A stretch of DNA of 64,000 nt from Corynebacterium sp. 13CS0277 (GCF_002994655.1 NZ_PPDL01000001.1:124001-188000); one strand, 5' to 3'. Positions 1 to 10,051 are shown, counted from the stretch's first letter. The notes: generated by a model from the letters alone, not told the origin. Translations and numbers: made by a program.

Positions 1-98
1 TGGCGAACCGCGACAAGCAGTTCACCGCCCAGTTTGAGCACACGATCGTCATCACCGAGGACGGCAACGAGATCCTCACGCTGCCGACCATCGACTAA
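1..98 (+). CDS. map: Methionine aminopeptidase type I, C-terminal end (partial)
   Basis: This is the last 31 codons of a gene that begins before the window. The frame opening at base 3 ends in TAA at 96-98. The visible tail, FEHTIVITEDGNEILT, matches the conserved end of type I methionine aminopeptidases, where the strand just after the last metal-binding glutamate reads T(V/I)xITExGxExLT. The enzyme removes the initiator methionine from new proteins in the cytosol. The same gene (mapB) lies near mtr and mqo in mycobacteria, which supports the call. Only the tail is visible, so the catalytic residues cannot be checked. Confidence 0.75.
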   Translation, partial: ANRDKQFTAQFEHTIVITEDGNEILTLPTID

Positions 99-239
99 AA
101 CCTGCGGGGGCTTGAAAGGCCACACCACGGCCTTCCTGGCGGCGTGCCGCGACCGCGGCGCCGGCCCCTCTCGACCTCCTCTTCCAGGGGCCAACAGACG
201 GCCCCGGATCTCTCCTTGTTTGCACGTGGGTGTATTGCC

Positions 240-1703
240 GTGACAGCTGTTCTTCTCGCCGGGACGACCTCGGACGCCGGAAAATCAATCCTCGCCGCAG
301 GCCTGTGCCGGGCGCTTGCCCTGCGGGGGTGGAAGGTGGCGCCGTTTAAGGCGCAGAACATGTCGAACAACTCGGCCGTGTGCCCCTCGGGCGGGGAGAT
401 TGGTCGCGCCCAGGCGCTCCAGGCCGCAGCCTGTGGGCTGGAGCCGCGCGTGGAGTTCAACCCGATTCTGCTCAAGCCCGGCTCCGATCGCACCAGTCAG
501 CTGGTGGTGCTGGGCCGCGCCGAGGGGTCGGTGAGTGCCCGCAGCTACGTCGAGCACCGCGCCCACCTGCGCCAGGTCTCCGCGCGGGCGCTGCACGCGC
601 TGGAGGAGGAATTCGACATCGTCGTCGTCGAGGGCGCCGGCTCGCCCGCGGAGATCAACCTGCGGGCGACGGATGTGGCGAACTTTGGTCTCGCGGAGGC
701 CGCCGACCTGCCCGTCTACGTCATCGGCGATATCGACCGCGGTGGCGTGTTGGCGCACCTCTACGGCACGTACCACATCGTGGATGCGGCTGATCAAGCG
801 CGCATCAAGGGCTTCATCATCAACAAGTTCCGGGGTGACGAAAGCATCCTCACCCCGGGGCTTGTCGACCTTGAGCAGCGCACCGGGGTGCCAACGATCG
901 GTGTGTTCCCCTTCATTCCGGGGCTGTGGATCGATGCGGAGGATTCCCTGCAGTCGGTCGTCGGTGCGCCGTTGGGGCCGCCGACGAGCGCCCTCGGGTC
1001 CGCACGGTTGACCGTGGCGGCCGTGCGCCTGCCACGAGTATCCAATGCCACCGACATTGAGGCGCTCGCCTGCGAACCGGGCGTGACCGTCAGCTGGGCG
1101 GTCGACCCCGATCAGGTAGCGACCGCAGACCTGGTGGTGCTGCCGGGCTCCAAGGCGACGGTGAGCGACCTGAAATGGTTGCGGGATACAGGTGTGGCCG
1201 ACGTCATCCAGGACCGAGTCTCCCGGGGCCTGCCCGTGGTGGGGATCTGCGGCGGCTACCAGATGCTCTGCGCCAGCATTACCGACACCGTGGAAGCCGC
1301 GGGCGCGGACGAGGAGGCCACGGTACCGGGCCTGGGGGTGTTCGACACGGACATCGTGTTCCACCCCACGAAGACACTCGTGCGCCACCCCGACGGCGCC
1401 TACGAGGTGCACCACGGGCGGGTCGCCCGCACCACCGAGTCCCCCTGGATCGGTGAGGAAGGCAACCGCCGGGGAGTGGCCTTCGGTACCCACCGCCACG
1501 GCCAGCTGGAAAACGATGAGTTCCGCCGCGACTTCCTCCGCACCATCGCCCAGGCCGTCGGCAAACAGGACACGTTCGTCGTCAGCCCCAACACCTCGTT
1601 CGCGGCCGCGCGAGAAGCACAGCTTGATGCGATTGCGCGCGCCTGGGAGGAACACGTCGACCTCGATCGTTTCCTGGCGGAGGTGCGTACTTTCCGCGCG
1701 TAG
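240..1703 (+). CDS. cobQ: Cobyric acid synthase CobQ
   Basis: CobQ amidates the side chains of adenosylcobyrinic a,c-diamide to cobyric acid, using glutamine and ATP. With a GTG start at 240 the protein is 487 aa, close to the usual length. The N-terminal dethiobiotin-synthetase-like ATPase domain begins at once with GTTSDAGKS (P-loop) and continues with [12 protein letters not shown], a CobQ signature. The C-terminal half is a class I glutamine amidotransferase with the nucleophile region GICGGYQML and a late HRHGQLEN histidine. The frame is open to an ATG at 144, but the extra 32 residues are low in family character and the family normally starts right at the P-loop strand. The other cobalamin genes lie at 9-18 kb, so this copy is detached from them. 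Confidence 0.93.
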   Translation: MTAVLLAGTTSDAGKSILAAGLCRALALRGWKVAPFKAQNMSNNSAVCPSGGEIGRAQALQAAACGLEPRVEFNPILLKPGSDRTSQLVVLGRAEGSVSARSYVEHRAHLRQVSARALHALEEEFDIVVVEGAGSPAEINLRATDVANFGLAEAADLPVYVIGDIDRGGVLAHLYGTYHIVDAADQARIKGFIINKFRGDESILTPGLVDLEQRTGVPTIGVFPFIPGLWIDAEDSLQSVVGAPLGPPTSALGSARLTVAAVRLPRVSNATDIEALACEPGVTVSWAVDPDQVATADLVVLPGSKATVSDLKWLRDTGVADVIQDRVSRGLPVVGICGGYQMLCASITDTVEAAGADEEATVPGLGVFDTDIVFHPTKTLVRHPDGAYEVHHGRVARTTESPWIGEEGNRRGVAFGTHRHGQLENDEFRRDFLRTIAQAVGKQDTFVVSPNTSFAAAREAQLDAIARAWEEHVDLDRFLAEVRTFRA

Positions 1704-1837
1704 CGCAGCAGCCGCGGTCGGCGCGCCGGGAGGGGAGAGGACTACGCTGGACGGCATGTGTGCCGCGCGGCAGCTGCCGCGGGCAGACGTGTTTGTTGTG
1801 TAGTTTTTTCGGCCGTTTTCTTTTATTTGGGAGCGTC

Positions 1838-2683
1838 ATGACTTCTTCTGCTCCACTGCCCCTGGCTGGGCACTTCCTCGCCAGCGACATGGATGGGACT
1901 CTTATCTTCGACGGCAAGGTCTCCGAACGTGACTTGGCGGCGATCGCCGCCTATCGGCGCGCCGGCGGCACCTTTGCGCTGTCGACGGGCCGTTCGTTGA
2001 ACCTCACCCGCGACGTGGTGGTCGAGTACGGGATGGAGATCGACTACGCCGTCATGTGTAGCGGTGCCGTGGTTTCCGACGGGGCGTTTGAGCCCTTCTA
2101 CGTCAAGGAGATTCCCACCGCGGTGGTCGACGACATTGTGGACTTCGTTTCCGGCTGGCCGGATATCGCGGTGTGTGCCACCTTCCTCGACACCCGCGAC
2201 GCGGTGCTGCTGCGGCAGGTGGAGCTCGACCACCGCACCGAATTGTTCGAACTGTTTGGGCCTGTTGGCTCCGCCGGCAAGGTTGCGGACCATGTGGTGA
2301 CGGTGGTGCCGATTTGGTTGCCGGAATCGGACCTGCGGCCGCGCCCGGCGGGCTATGACATTGCGACCGCCCAGCGGCTTCTTGAGGAGCATCTCGGCGA
2401 CGAGGTTGATATTCACCGCAACGCTGAGTTCCTCGATATCGCGCCCTCTGGTTGCACGAAGGCGACGGGTCTTGCGCGCGCGGTTGCCGAGTGGGGGCGC
2501 ACCCCCTCAGCCACGCATACCCTGGGTGATAATTTCAACGACCTGCCGATGCACGAGTGGGCCACTCATTCGGTGTCTTTCCCGCATTCGCCGGCGCCGG
2601 TGCGGCAGGCCACCGAGGTCGTCGCGGGGAGTGTCGCCGAGTACATCGAGGGCCTGCTGGCCTCTGTGGGCGCGGAGTCCTAG
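1838..2683 (+). CDS. HAD-superfamily hydrolase, Cof/sugar-phosphatase type
   Basis: This is a 281-aa cytosolic phosphatase of the haloacid dehalogenase superfamily, Cof subfamily. Motif I is DMDGTL, with the nucleophile aspartate near residue 16. Motif II is the STGR serine/threonine region, and motif IV is GDNFNDLPM, with the metal-binding aspartates near the C-terminus. The substrate cannot be read from the sequence; relatives hydrolyse sugar phosphates, pyridoxal phosphate or FMN. The ATG at 1838 was chosen over an upstream in-frame ATG at 1760 because GGGAG precedes it and the HAD core begins soon after. Its stop overlaps the stop of the convergent MFS gene by about 3 nt, so no terminator separates them. 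Confidence 0.85.
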   Translation: MTSSAPLPLAGHFLASDMDGTLIFDGKVSERDLAAIAAYRRAGGTFALSTGRSLNLTRDVVVEYGMEIDYAVMCSGAVVSDGAFEPFYVKEIPTAVVDDIVDFVSGWPDIAVCATFLDTRDAVLLRQVELDHRTELFELFGPVGSAGKVADHVVTVVPIWLPESDLRPRPAGYDIATAQRLLEEHLGDEVDIHRNAEFLDIAPSGCTKATGLARAVAEWGRTPSATHTLGDNFNDLPMHEWATHSVSFPHSPAPVRQATEVVAGSVAEYIEGLLASVGAES

Positions 2684-4011
2684 TAGTTACGTGCGGCCGG
2701 GCGTCCCCAGTAGGCGAACATCGGCAGCGCGGAGGCCGCGATGACGGCGAACAGGACGGTGAACTTGTAGTCGGGGAAGAACCGTGCGCCGGAGGTTTGG
2801 ATGATCGCCGCGAGGGACACCATCGTCGTGGTGCCGATGATGCCCATGACCTGGAGTGCGGAGCCGTGGAAGCCGGTGGCGTCCGCGCCGGCGCGCTCCA
2901 GGGCGTCGCTCGACAGGCGGGGGTAGAGGAACCCCATGCCCGCAGCGGAGATTCCCCATCCGGCGACAGCGACCGCCCAGTGGACTTCCATTGCGGCGGC
3001 CACCATGAGCAGCGCCATGCCCGCCGTCATCATGCCGTAGCTCGCCAGCACCACCGTGCGCAGCGGCACCCGGGCACCGATGCGTGCTTGCGCCGTGGAC
3101 CCGGCGAACCACGTCACCCCGGACACCGTCAGCCCTAGACCTGTGAGCGTCGGTCCCAACCGGTAGCTCTGGCTGAGCAACAGCGGCAGGTAGATCTCGG
3201 CGGCGAAAAACATGTCGGCGAACGCGCGGGTCCACATCAACGCATTGCCCCGGGGCACCAGTGGGCGCGAAGCCCACACCGTTGCCGCCGCCCCGCCGAG
3301 AAACAGCGGCGCCGCCCAGCGTAAGTCCACCTGGGAGGAGAAGTTCATCACCGCCACGCTCAACGACACCAGCGTCGCGGCCAGCAGCGCGCCCCGGGTG
3401 CTACGCCCAGCGGCGCCCGACGCGGCGCGTTTGGGGCGGGGCAGGGTGCGCAGCACCCGTGCCAGCAGCACCAGCGCCAGCAGCAGCGTGGCCGCCACCA
3501 ACACAAACACCCCATGCCAACTCGTGGCCTGGGCGATGAGTCCCGCCACGCCGGGCCCGATGAGGCTGGGCACCACCCACGCGCCCGCAAACGCGGCGAA
3601 GACCTTGGGGCGCAGCGCCGCGGGATACGCCACCCCGATGACGGAGTAGATGGCGACGATGAGTGCCCCGCCGCCGAGGCCCTGAATTACACGGGAGGCA
3701 ACAAACACCGCCATGGTGGGGGCGATGATCGCCAACCCCAGGCCGGCCAGGAGCACCAGGCAGCCGGCGAGCATCGACAGGCGGGCCCCGTAGCGGTCCG
3801 TCACCACACCCGCGCCGACCATGCCGAACACGCTCGCGGCGAACGGCAGCACGAAGGTCAGCGAATAGGCGCTCGTCCCGCCGAGGGCGCTCGTAATCGT
3901 CGGCATGACCGCTGTGACCGCCGTCTGGTCGAAGGCGGTGGCGATCACCGCGACGAGGATTCCGGCGGTGGTGGGCCACAGGGGAGCCCGGTAAATGCTC
4001 GTGGCTGACAT
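2680..4011 (-). CDS. MFS transporter, probable drug/metabolite exporter
   Basis: This 443-aa integral membrane protein has about 12 predicted hydrophobic segments and the MFS motif A-like loop VTDRYGARLSML between helices 2 and 3. The family couples proton movement to export of small molecules; the substrate is unknown. The ATG at 4011 was chosen because the first membrane helix (LWPTTAGILVAVIATAFDQT) starts soon after it, and because TACACT (complement of 4020-4025) lies 8 nt upstream, a typical leaderless arrangement here. The longer reading from 4125 adds 38 unconserved residues. It is convergent with the HAD gene and ends tail-to-tail with it. Confidence 0.85.
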   Translation of the reverse strand: MSATSIYRAPLWPTTAGILVAVIATAFDQTAVTAVMPTITSALGGTSAYSLTFVLPFAASVFGMVGAGVVTDRYGARLSMLAGCLVLLAGLGLAIIAPTMAVFVASRVIQGLGGGALIVAIYSVIGVAYPAALRPKVFAAFAGAWVVPSLIGPGVAGLIAQATSWHGVFVLVAATLLLALVLLARVLRTLPRPKRAASGAAGRSTRGALLAATLVSLSVAVMNFSSQVDLRWAAPLFLGGAAATVWASRPLVPRGNALMWTRAFADMFFAAEIYLPLLLSQSYRLGPTLTGLGLTVSGVTWFAGSTAQARIGARVPLRTVVLASYGMMTAGMALLMVAAAMEVHWAVAVAGWGISAAGMGFLYPRLSSDALERAGADATGFHGSALQVMGIIGTTTMVSLAAIIQTSGARFFPDYKFTVLFAVIAASALPMFAYWGRPAARNY

Positions 4012-4082
4012 GGATGATGAGTGTAGACCCACCGCCCACCCCCACACACCGGCCCCGGCATCGCACCGCGCGTGAGACACAG

Positions 4083-4121
4083 CACTGCCCCGGGGCCCGC
4101 ACTTGGGCACCCGGGGCAGTG
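4083..4121 (-). terminator. Probable terminator downstream of mtr
   Basis: A perfect inverted repeat has 12-bp arms (CACTGCCCCGGG at 4083-4094 and its complement at 4110-4121), with an inner GCCC/GGGC pair at 4095-4098 and 4105-4108. It lies just beyond the mtr stop. There is no T-run, as is common in GC-rich actinobacteria. Confidence 0.6.
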
Positions 4122-4146
4122 GCACGAAATCACACGGGATACGTGC

Positions 4147-5550
4147 TTAGAACTCCAAACCCAGCAGGGCGTTTTCGATGAGCTCCGGCAAGGCGGGGTG
4201 AATCCAGTACTGGTCGGTCGCGACCTTGCGGGCATCCAGGTCGAACGCCATGACAGTGATCAGCTGCTGGATGAGGGTCGAGGCCTGCGGGCCCATGATG
4301 TGCACACCCAGCAGGCGGCCGGTGGCCTTGTCGGCGATGAGCTTGGCGAAGCTGGTGGTGTCCTCCATCGCCCAGCCGTAGGCCACATCCCCGTACTTCT
4401 GCACCTTCACGGTGATGTCGAAACCCTGCTCCCGGGCCTGCTCCTCGGTGAGGCCGACGGTGGCGATCTGCGGGTGGGAGAAAATCGCCGACGGCACCAG
4501 GTCGTGCGGCATGGGCCGCAGATCCTCCGGGTGCAGCAGGTTGTGGCGCACTGCCCGCATCTCCGCGTTGGCCACGTGCTTGAGCTGGTAGGGGGAGGAC
4601 ACGTCGCCGAGCGCCCACACGCCCTCGGCAGTGGTGCGGCCGAACTCGTCGACTTTGATACGGTCGCCATCCATGGCGATGCCGGCGGCCTGAAGGTTCA
4701 TCTGGTCGCCGTTGGGGATGCGGCCCGTGGCCAGCAGCAGGACCTCGGCCTGCAGGGTCTCGCCGTTGTCGAGGACGAGCTCCACCCCCGTATCCGTATC
4801 GCGGGCGGCGGACACGGTGCGGCCCAGCTTGAGGTTCCACTGCGTCGCCGCGATCTCGGTGAACGCGTCGGATACTTCCCGGTCGAGGGCGCGCAGCAGC
4901 CGCTCGGAACGGTTGACGAGCGTGACGTCGACCCCGAGGGAGGAGAAGACGTGGGCGAACTCGGCGGCAATGAACCCACCACCGACGATGATCATCGACT
5001 GCGGCAGCTGCGGCAGCCGCATGATGTTTTCGTTCGTGTAGTACGACACATCCGAGGACTCGAACACCGGCAGCACCGCGGGGCGGGCACCCGTGGCGAT
5101 GACCACCTGGTCGCCCGTGATGACGACGTCCTCCCCGCCGGTGGAGGTGGCGATGGTGCGGGGGCCGACGAAGGAGGCGTGGCCGTCGAAGACGGTGATG
5201 TTCGGGGTCTCCGGGCCGCGACGGTACGCCTCACCGCCGGCGGCGATGGGGTCGATGCGGCGGGAGAACACCCGCTCGACGATTGCCGGCCAGTCGGCAC
5301 CCTCATAGGTGGCGTGCAGGTTGTAGCGGGCGGCATCCTGGATTTCCCGGGCCACGTCGGCGGCGTAGACGTACATCTTCGTCGGAATGCAGCCCACGTT
5401 GAGGCAGGTGCCGCCGAACACACCTTTTTCGATGATCGCGATGGACTTGTCATCGAACTCCGGGCCGGGGATCGAGTTTCCGGAGCCGGTGCCGATGATG
5501 ACGAGGTCGAAGTGCTGGGCGCCCGCGGGGCGCTCGGGGGACGTGCTCAT
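4147..5550 (-). CDS. mtr: Mycothione (mycothiol disulfide) reductase
   Basis: This NADPH-dependent flavoenzyme reduces mycothiol disulfide, the main low-molecular-weight thiol couple of actinobacteria. The protein is 467 aa. It has an N-terminal FAD fingerprint (LVIIGTGSGNS), the redox-active disulfide GGTCLNVGCIPTK, a central NAD(P) fold (IIVGGGFIAAEFAHVFSSLG), a second FAD motif (GVWALGDVS) and a C-terminal interface domain ending with WIHPALPELIENAL, which carries the His-Glu pair of the partner active site. The ATG at 5550 removes 23 unconserved residues of a longer reading. It lies 78 nt after the alpha/beta hydrolase gene on the same strand and is probably co-transcribed with it. The family also holds glutathione and mercuric reductases, but the gene context and Mtr-like length favour this call. 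Confidence 0.92.
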   Translation of the reverse strand: MSTSPERPAGAQHFDLVIIGTGSGNSIPGPEFDDKSIAIIEKGVFGGTCLNVGCIPTKMYVYAADVAREIQDAARYNLHATYEGADWPAIVERVFSRRIDPIAAGGEAYRRGPETPNITVFDGHASFVGPRTIATSTGGEDVVITGDQVVIATGARPAVLPVFESSDVSYYTNENIMRLPQLPQSMIIVGGGFIAAEFAHVFSSLGVDVTLVNRSERLLRALDREVSDAFTEIAATQWNLKLGRTVSAARDTDTGVELVLDNGETLQAEVLLLATGRIPNGDQMNLQAAGIAMDGDRIKVDEFGRTTAEGVWALGDVSSPYQLKHVANAEMRAVRHNLLHPEDLRPMPHDLVPSAIFSHPQIATVGLTEEQAREQGFDITVKVQKYGDVAYGWAMEDTTSFAKLIADKATGRLLGVHIMGPQASTLIQQLITVMAFDLDARKVATDQYWIHPALPELIENALLGLEF

Positions 5551-5628
5551 AAGAGACCAGGGGAACCTTTCGAAAAAAGGGGTGATGTGCGACTGGCGGC
5601 TGCGCGAAGCGCCGCCCAAGGAGGTGTG

Positions 5629-6753
5629 TTAGAGGCCGAGGGAATCGAGGAAATCGTCCAGGCGGGCAAAAGCCGTGGCCCGGGCGATGTGCTGGGAGAG
5701 GAACACGTCGTGGCGTGCGCCGGGGATCTGGTGGATGGTCACCTCATCACCCGTGGCGGCCAGGCTCGGCGACCAGGACACAATGTCGTTGACGTCGAGG
5801 ACCGCGTCGGCACAATCCGTCGCCGCAGAATACGGCTTATTGAGCCACGAACTCGTAGAACACAACACCATGGTGGGGGCCGGGCATTCCACCACCCCGG
5901 AGTGGATGGTGTCCTGGCCGACGATGATGGCCCGCAACCAGCCCACCGTCTTCGGCTGCCCCTCCAAGGGCTTGTAGTCGAGGTTGAAATCCCACTCGCC
6001 GTGCGCGGAAGAGTGAATCGACTGCCCGTAGGCGCTCAAGTCGCCGCCGCTGCGCATCGGCATGTTCGGCCGCGCCTTCCCCAGGGTGCGCACCGCGGGG
6101 CGCAACATTTTCTCCGCCCAGTTCGGGATCATCATCCCCAACCAGGGAGAGTTGAGCACCACGCCCGCCAGGGGAGCCAACAGGGCGGCCGCCGCCGGAT
6201 CCTCCTGGGCCTGCAACCGCAGCCGGTCCAGCCATAGCGGGGTAATCAACCCGCCCGTCGAGTGCGCCAGCACCACCACCGGCCCGTGGGCGCCGGCGGC
6301 CGCCAGTGCCGCGTTGAGTTCCATGTCGTAGTACGCCAGATCAAGGGTGTGGTGCCAGCGCTGACCTGGCCGCCACGAGCGGCCGCACTTGCGCAAATCC
6401 ACACCCATCGTGCGGATGCCCCGCTGGGCGAGGTGGTGGGCGACGTGCGCCTGGAAGAAGTAATCCGTCATGCCGTGCACCCACAGCACCGTCGGCGCGT
6501 GCTCCGGCAGCGGGGTCGACGGGCGGTACTCCACCAGGGTGCCGACAATGTCGGTTTCGCCTTCCGGGTCGCGGCCCAGGTCGACCGTGGCGTGGAAGAA
6601 ACCCTCGCCCAGCTCGTCGGGCTCCCACTGGAGCGTGTCCACACGGAACTGGGGCGGCCAGGCTACCGACGACGTCGCCGCCGGCGGCAGGTCGGGGGAG
6701 GAGGAGTTGCCAGTGGAGGAGTAGGGGGCAGGCGTTGATGCGTTGGAAGTCAT
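5629..6753 (-). CDS. Alpha/beta hydrolase, lysophospholipase-like
   Basis: This 374-aa protein has the alpha/beta hydrolase fold: an oxyanion strand VLWVHGMTDYFF, a nucleophile elbow AHSTGG (catalytic serine) and a late GARHDVFLS histidine. It resembles the monoglyceride lipase/lysophospholipase group (Hydrolase_4). The first 45 or so residues are Ser/Pro-rich and not obviously a signal peptide. The substrate is unknown. The ATG at 6753 follows TAGGTT (complement of 6761-6766) by 7 nt, so the message is probably leaderless. It is divergent from mqo and upstream of mtr on the same strand, an order I recall from other corynebacteria. Confidence 0.85.
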   Translation of the reverse strand: MTSNASTPAPYSSTGNSSSPDLPPAATSSVAWPPQFRVDTLQWEPDELGEGFFHATVDLGRDPEGETDIVGTLVEYRPSTPLPEHAPTVLWVHGMTDYFFQAHVAHHLAQRGIRTMGVDLRKCGRSWRPGQRWHHTLDLAYYDMELNAALAAAGAHGPVVVLAHSTGGLITPLWLDRLRLQAQEDPAAAALLAPLAGVVLNSPWLGMMIPNWAEKMLRPAVRTLGKARPNMPMRSGGDLSAYGQSIHSSAHGEWDFNLDYKPLEGQPKTVGWLRAIIVGQDTIHSGVVECPAPTMVLCSTSSWLNKPYSAATDCADAVLDVNDIVSWSPSLAATGDEVTIHQIPGARHDVFLSQHIARATAFARLDDFLDSLGL

Positions 6754-7234
6754 GGGACCCAACCTAGTGCGGCGGGCTGTGATTTGTCTGGCAATTCGCG
6801 CACGCGCGGTCAAGCACATCTGCTACGCCCCGGGGTGGAGGGAACGCCGTGCCGCGGGGCACGGGTGTACTCGGGGCGGTGAACGGGGGTAATTTTTGTA
6901 CCGCGTTCATAGGGGTGCCGCACTGCCCCCGGTGACGATAGTAGTGCCCCCGTTACTGGGGTTTTGGCCCGTCAGTTGCTGTGGCGTTCGTTGGGGAGGG
7001 GGGAATTTTGGGGGAAACTCAACCAAAATTCCCCTACCCCCGCGCTCAGGGGAGTAGGGTGGTAGAGCAATGGAGGCGCTGCCCGGATGTGGGTTGGCTC
7101 TTCGCGCCCACGTCTGGGTGGGCGCGCGGAGAACACACCCCGCACCGCGGGCAAGTCCTACGCGCGGCAGCTGATGATGCGGCGCGTACGCCCAGGGCAA
7201 AGCGAAGAAGCAATCCGTAAGGAAGTTAAACAAA
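6754..7234. promoter_or_regulatory. Divergent intergenic region between hydrolase/mtr and mqo, with inverted repeat
   Basis: No gene is supported in these 481 bases. The clearest element is a perfect inverted repeat with 12-bp arms, GGGGAATTTTGG at 7000-7011 and CCAAAATTCCCC at 7023-7034, separated by 11 nt. A TAGGGT hexamer at 7055-7060 could be a -10 for mqo, leaving a leader of about 165 nt. The repeat could be a regulator site or an RNA stem. Confidence 0.5.
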
Positions 7235-8746
7235 GTGTCTGATTCCACTCCCGGATCCACGACGAAAAACCCTGTGACCGATGAAGCTGATGTCGTCCTG
7301 ATCGGTGCGGGCATCATGTCCGCCACCCTCGGTGCCATGCTCAGCGAACTGGAGCCCGAGTGGTCCCAGGTCATCTTCGAGCGTCTGGATGGCCCCGCCG
7401 AGGAGTCCTCCTCCCCGTGGAACAACGCAGGTACCGGCCACTCCGCTCTCTGCGAGCTGAACTACACCCCCGATGTCAACGGCAAGATCCAGACCGCGAA
7501 GGCCATCGGCGTCAACGAAAAGTTCCAGGTGTCCCGCCAGTTCTGGGCACACCAGCTGGAGGCCGGTGTCCTCACCGACGCCCGCGACTTCATCAACCAG
7601 GTCCCGCACGTGTCCTTCGCGCAGGGCGCCGATCAGATTGACTACCTCAAGCGCCGCTACGATGCACTGGCCCCGCACCCGCTGTTCCCCAACATGCAGT
7701 TCAGCGACGACCCGGCCACCTTCGCAGAGTTCCTGCCGCTGATGGCCAAGGGGCGTAACTTCGACGAGAACCCGGTCGCCATCTCCTGGACCGATGCCGG
7801 CACCGACATCAACTACGGTGCGCTGACGAAGCAGTTCATCAAGGGCTGCCAGGAGCGCGGCACGACCGTCCGCTACGGCCACGAGGTCAAGGACATCAAG
7901 CGCGACGGTGCGAAGTGGAAGGTTGTGGTCCGCAACGTCCACACCGGCGACGAGTCTGTCGTCCGCGCCAACTTCGTCTTCGTCGGCGCCGGTGGCATGG
8001 CGCTGCCGCTGCTGCAGAAGGCCGGCATCCCCGAGATCCGTGGCTTCGGTGGCTTCCCCGTGTCCGGCGAGTGGCTGCGCTGCACCAACGAAGAGCTCGT
8101 GGAGCAGCACCGCGCGAAGGTGTACGGCAAGGCCTCCGTGGGCGCGCCGCCGATGTCGGTGCCGCACCTCGACACCCGCGTCATCGACGGCAAGAAGGGC
8201 CTGCTGTTCGGCCCGTATGCTGGCTGGACCCCGAAGTTCCTGAAGAAGGGCTCCTGGTTCGACCTGCCGAAGTCCCTGCGCCCCACCAACCTGATGTCCA
8301 TGCTTGCCGTGGGTGTGCAGGAGATGGGCCTGACGAAGTACCTCATCACCGAGCTGCTCAAGGACGAAGAGGCCCGCGTCGAAGCGCTGCGCGAGTACAT
8401 GCCGTCCGCGAAGGCCGAGGACTGGGAGTTGGTCACCGCCGGCCAGCGCGTCCAGGTCATCAAGCCGATCGTCGGCCCCCGCTTCGGTTCCCTGGAGTTC
8501 GGCACCGCCCTGATCAACAACTCTGAGGGCACCATCGCTGGTCTCCTCGGTGCCTCCCCGGGCGCGTCCATCGCCCCGGCAGCCCTGCTGGAGGTCCTCG
8601 AGCGCTGCTTCGGCCAGAAGATGGTCGAGTGGGGCCCGAAGATCAAGGAAATGGTCCCCTCCTACGGCGTGAAGCTTGCCACCGACCAGAAGATGTTCGA
8701 CGAAGTGTGGAGCCACACTCAGAAGGTGCTCAAGCTCGACAACTAA
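7235..8746 (+). CDS. mqo: Malate:quinone oxidoreductase
   Basis: This membrane-associated FAD enzyme oxidises malate to oxaloacetate and passes electrons to the quinone pool, serving both the TCA cycle and respiration. The 503-aa product starts with a GTG at 7235 preceded by a good AAGGAAG site. It shows the FAD-binding [14 protein letters not shown] near residue 20 and the family-specific block [19 protein letters not shown]. The length matches the usual 490-500 aa. Codon use is strongly biased to C-ending codons, suggesting high expression. It is a single-gene unit closed by a hairpin at 8761-8808. Confidence 0.97.
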   Translation: MSDSTPGSTTKNPVTDEADVVLIGAGIMSATLGAMLSELEPEWSQVIFERLDGPAEESSSPWNNAGTGHSALCELNYTPDVNGKIQTAKAIGVNEKFQVSRQFWAHQLEAGVLTDARDFINQVPHVSFAQGADQIDYLKRRYDALAPHPLFPNMQFSDDPATFAEFLPLMAKGRNFDENPVAISWTDAGTDINYGALTKQFIKGCQERGTTVRYGHEVKDIKRDGAKWKVVVRNVHTGDESVVRANFVFVGAGGMALPLLQKAGIPEIRGFGGFPVSGEWLRCTNEELVEQHRAKVYGKASVGAPPMSVPHLDTRVIDGKKGLLFGPYAGWTPKFLKKGSWFDLPKSLRPTNLMSMLAVGVQEMGLTKYLITELLKDEEARVEALREYMPSAKAEDWELVTAGQRVQVIKPIVGPRFGSLEFGTALINNSEGTIAGLLGASPGASIAPAALLEVLERCFGQKMVEWGPKIKEMVPSYGVKLATDQKMFDEVWSHTQKVLKLDN

Positions 8747-8760
8747 GTCGCAGCGCACCC

Positions 8761-8808
8761 ACGTGTGCCCCCGCAGCCCACCTTTGGTGGTGCTCCGGGG
8801 GCACACGT
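8761..8808 (+). terminator. Probable mqo terminator
   Basis: Perfect 13-bp arms, ACGTGTGCCCCCG at 8761-8773 and its complement at 8796-8808, lie 15 nt after the mqo stop. The stem is very GC-rich and has no T-run. Confidence 0.7.
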
Positions 8809-8944
8809 GTGTCTGGCGCCGGCGAGCCCCGCGCACCCGGCCGCCGCGACAAGGGGCGTACACGAGACGGGCTGCGTGCGGCGCATGGGGTGGCAACGGG
8901 GGTGCCCCGCGGGTGCGGGTGGCCGTAGTGGGGTTGCTGGTCGC

Positions 8945-8950
8945 TATGCT
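8945..8950 (+). promoter_or_regulatory. -10 hexamer TATGCT for the chelatase gene
   Basis: TATGCT ends 8 nt before the GTG at 8959, which places the expected transcript start at or near the start codon. No ribosome-binding site precedes this GTG, consistent with a leaderless mRNA. Confidence 0.5.
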
Positions 8951-8958
8951 TGTGCTTT

Positions 8959-10050
8959 GTGACTTCGCAACAGATGCAACCGGTTGGTTTCCCTTTCTCC
9001 GCCGTCGTCGGCCACGACGAGCTCCGGCTCGCCCTCATGCTGACGGCCATTGCCCCCAGCATTGGTGGCGTGGTGGTGCGCGGCGAGAAGGGCACTGCTA
9101 AGACCACCACCATCCGCGGCTTTGCCCGCCTCATTCAGGGGCCCCTGGTCAACCTGCCCATTGGTGCCACCGAGGATCGCGTTGTGGGTTCCCTCGACGT
9201 GGAGACCGTCCTGACGACGGGTCGCGCGGAATACAAGCCGGGCCTGCTCGCGCAGGCGGACGGCGGCATCCTGTACGTCGACGAGGTCAACCTCCTGCCG
9301 GATCACCTCGTCGACAGTTTGCTGGACGCGGCGGCCACGGGGCAGGTCACCATCGAGCGCGACGGTATTTCCCACACCTCCCCGGCGCGGTTCGTGCTGG
9401 TGGGTTCCATGAACCCCGAGGAGGGGGAGCTGCGCCCGCAGCTGCTGGACCGTTTCGGCCTGGCGGTCGAGGTGCGTGCCTCCCGCGACGTGGAGGTGCG
9501 CGCGGAGATCATGCGCCGGCGTTTGGCTTTTGAAGAAGACCCGGCGGAGTTCGTCTCCGGGTATGCGCCGGTGGAATCAGAACTGGCCGCCCAGTTGGAG
9601 GTCGCCCGCACGCTGTTGCCGCAGGTGCAGCTCGGCGACGTCATGCTGGCGCGCATCGCGCACGTGTGTGCATCGTTTGATGTCGATGGCATGCGCGCCG
9701 ACTTGGTCATCGCCCGCACCGCCCGGGCGCATGCCGCGCTGCGGGGCGCGGTGGAGGTCGCCGAGGAGGATATTGCGGTGGCGGCGAAGCTGGCATTGCC
9801 GCACCGCAAGCGCCGGGATCCTTTCGACGACACTGGCCTGGACGAGCAGCAGCTGGAGCAGGCACTCGAGGACGCTGCAGAAAACTTCCCCGAGGAGGAC
9901 ACCCCTGAGTCCGGGGACGCTCCCGCCCCCGAGACCGAGCCCCAGGAGCAGGCCTCGGAGGACCCGGCCACCCCGCCACAGCAGGACGAGACTCCCACCA
10001 CCGACGGGAAGGCAGGTAGCGCCGCATCCGGCGCCCCCTTTCGCCCCTAG
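8959..10050 (+). CDS. Chelatase AAA+ ATPase, ChlI-like (zero-frame product of chlID)
   Basis: This is the 363-aa zero-frame product of a magnesium/cobalt-chelatase-type gene. It holds the complete AAA+ motor: Walker [11 protein letters not shown] at about residues 41-50, Walker [13 protein letters not shown], sensor/arginine region LLDRFGLAV, and an ATPase lid. After about residue 290 comes an acidic, Pro/Gln-rich linker typical of ChlD-type proteins, then the stop TAG at 10048. The next part of the family sequence continues in the +1 frame (see the next entry). Mycobacterial Rv2850c has both parts in one frame of about 630 aa. Neighbouring cobO, cobB and cobA suggest a role in cobalt insertion rather than chlorophyll synthesis. 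The GTG start at 8959 is leaderless; ATG at 8974 is an alternative. Confidence 0.85.
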   Translation: MTSQQMQPVGFPFSAVVGHDELRLALMLTAIAPSIGGVVVRGEKGTAKTTTIRGFARLIQGPLVNLPIGATEDRVVGSLDVETVLTTGRAEYKPGLLAQADGGILYVDEVNLLPDHLVDSLLDAAATGQVTIERDGISHTSPARFVLVGSMNPEEGELRPQLLDRFGLAVEVRASRDVEVRAEIMRRRLAFEEDPAEFVSGYAPVESELAAQLEVARTLLPQVQLGDVMLARIAHVCASFDVDGMRADLVIARTARAHAALRGAVEVAEEDIAVAAKLALPHRKRRDPFDDTGLDEQQLEQALEDAAENFPEEDTPESGDAPAPETEPQEQASEDPATPPQQDETPTTDGKAGSAASGAPFRP

Positions 10051-10051
10051 G
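10045..10051 (+). other. Candidate programmed +1 frameshift site CCC-TAG-G
   Basis: The zero frame reads GAPFRP then TAG. A tRNA-Pro on CCC (10045-10047) can re-pair with CCT (10046-10048) after a +1 slip, after which AGG and TTG follow. The fused protein would read [10 protein letters not shown] then [18 protein letters not shown], a junction that fits the uninterrupted family sequence. The fusion would be 618 aa. A stop codon in the A site next to a slip-prone proline codon resembles known +1 sites such as that of prfB. A sequencing error in the nearby C5-T3 run, or a true mutation, are alternatives. Confidence 0.55.

Noticed and set aside
4072..6237. A 721-residue plus-strand frame opposite mtr and the hydrolase
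   Set aside because: It is antisense to two well-supported genes, with no motif, signal or ribosome site.
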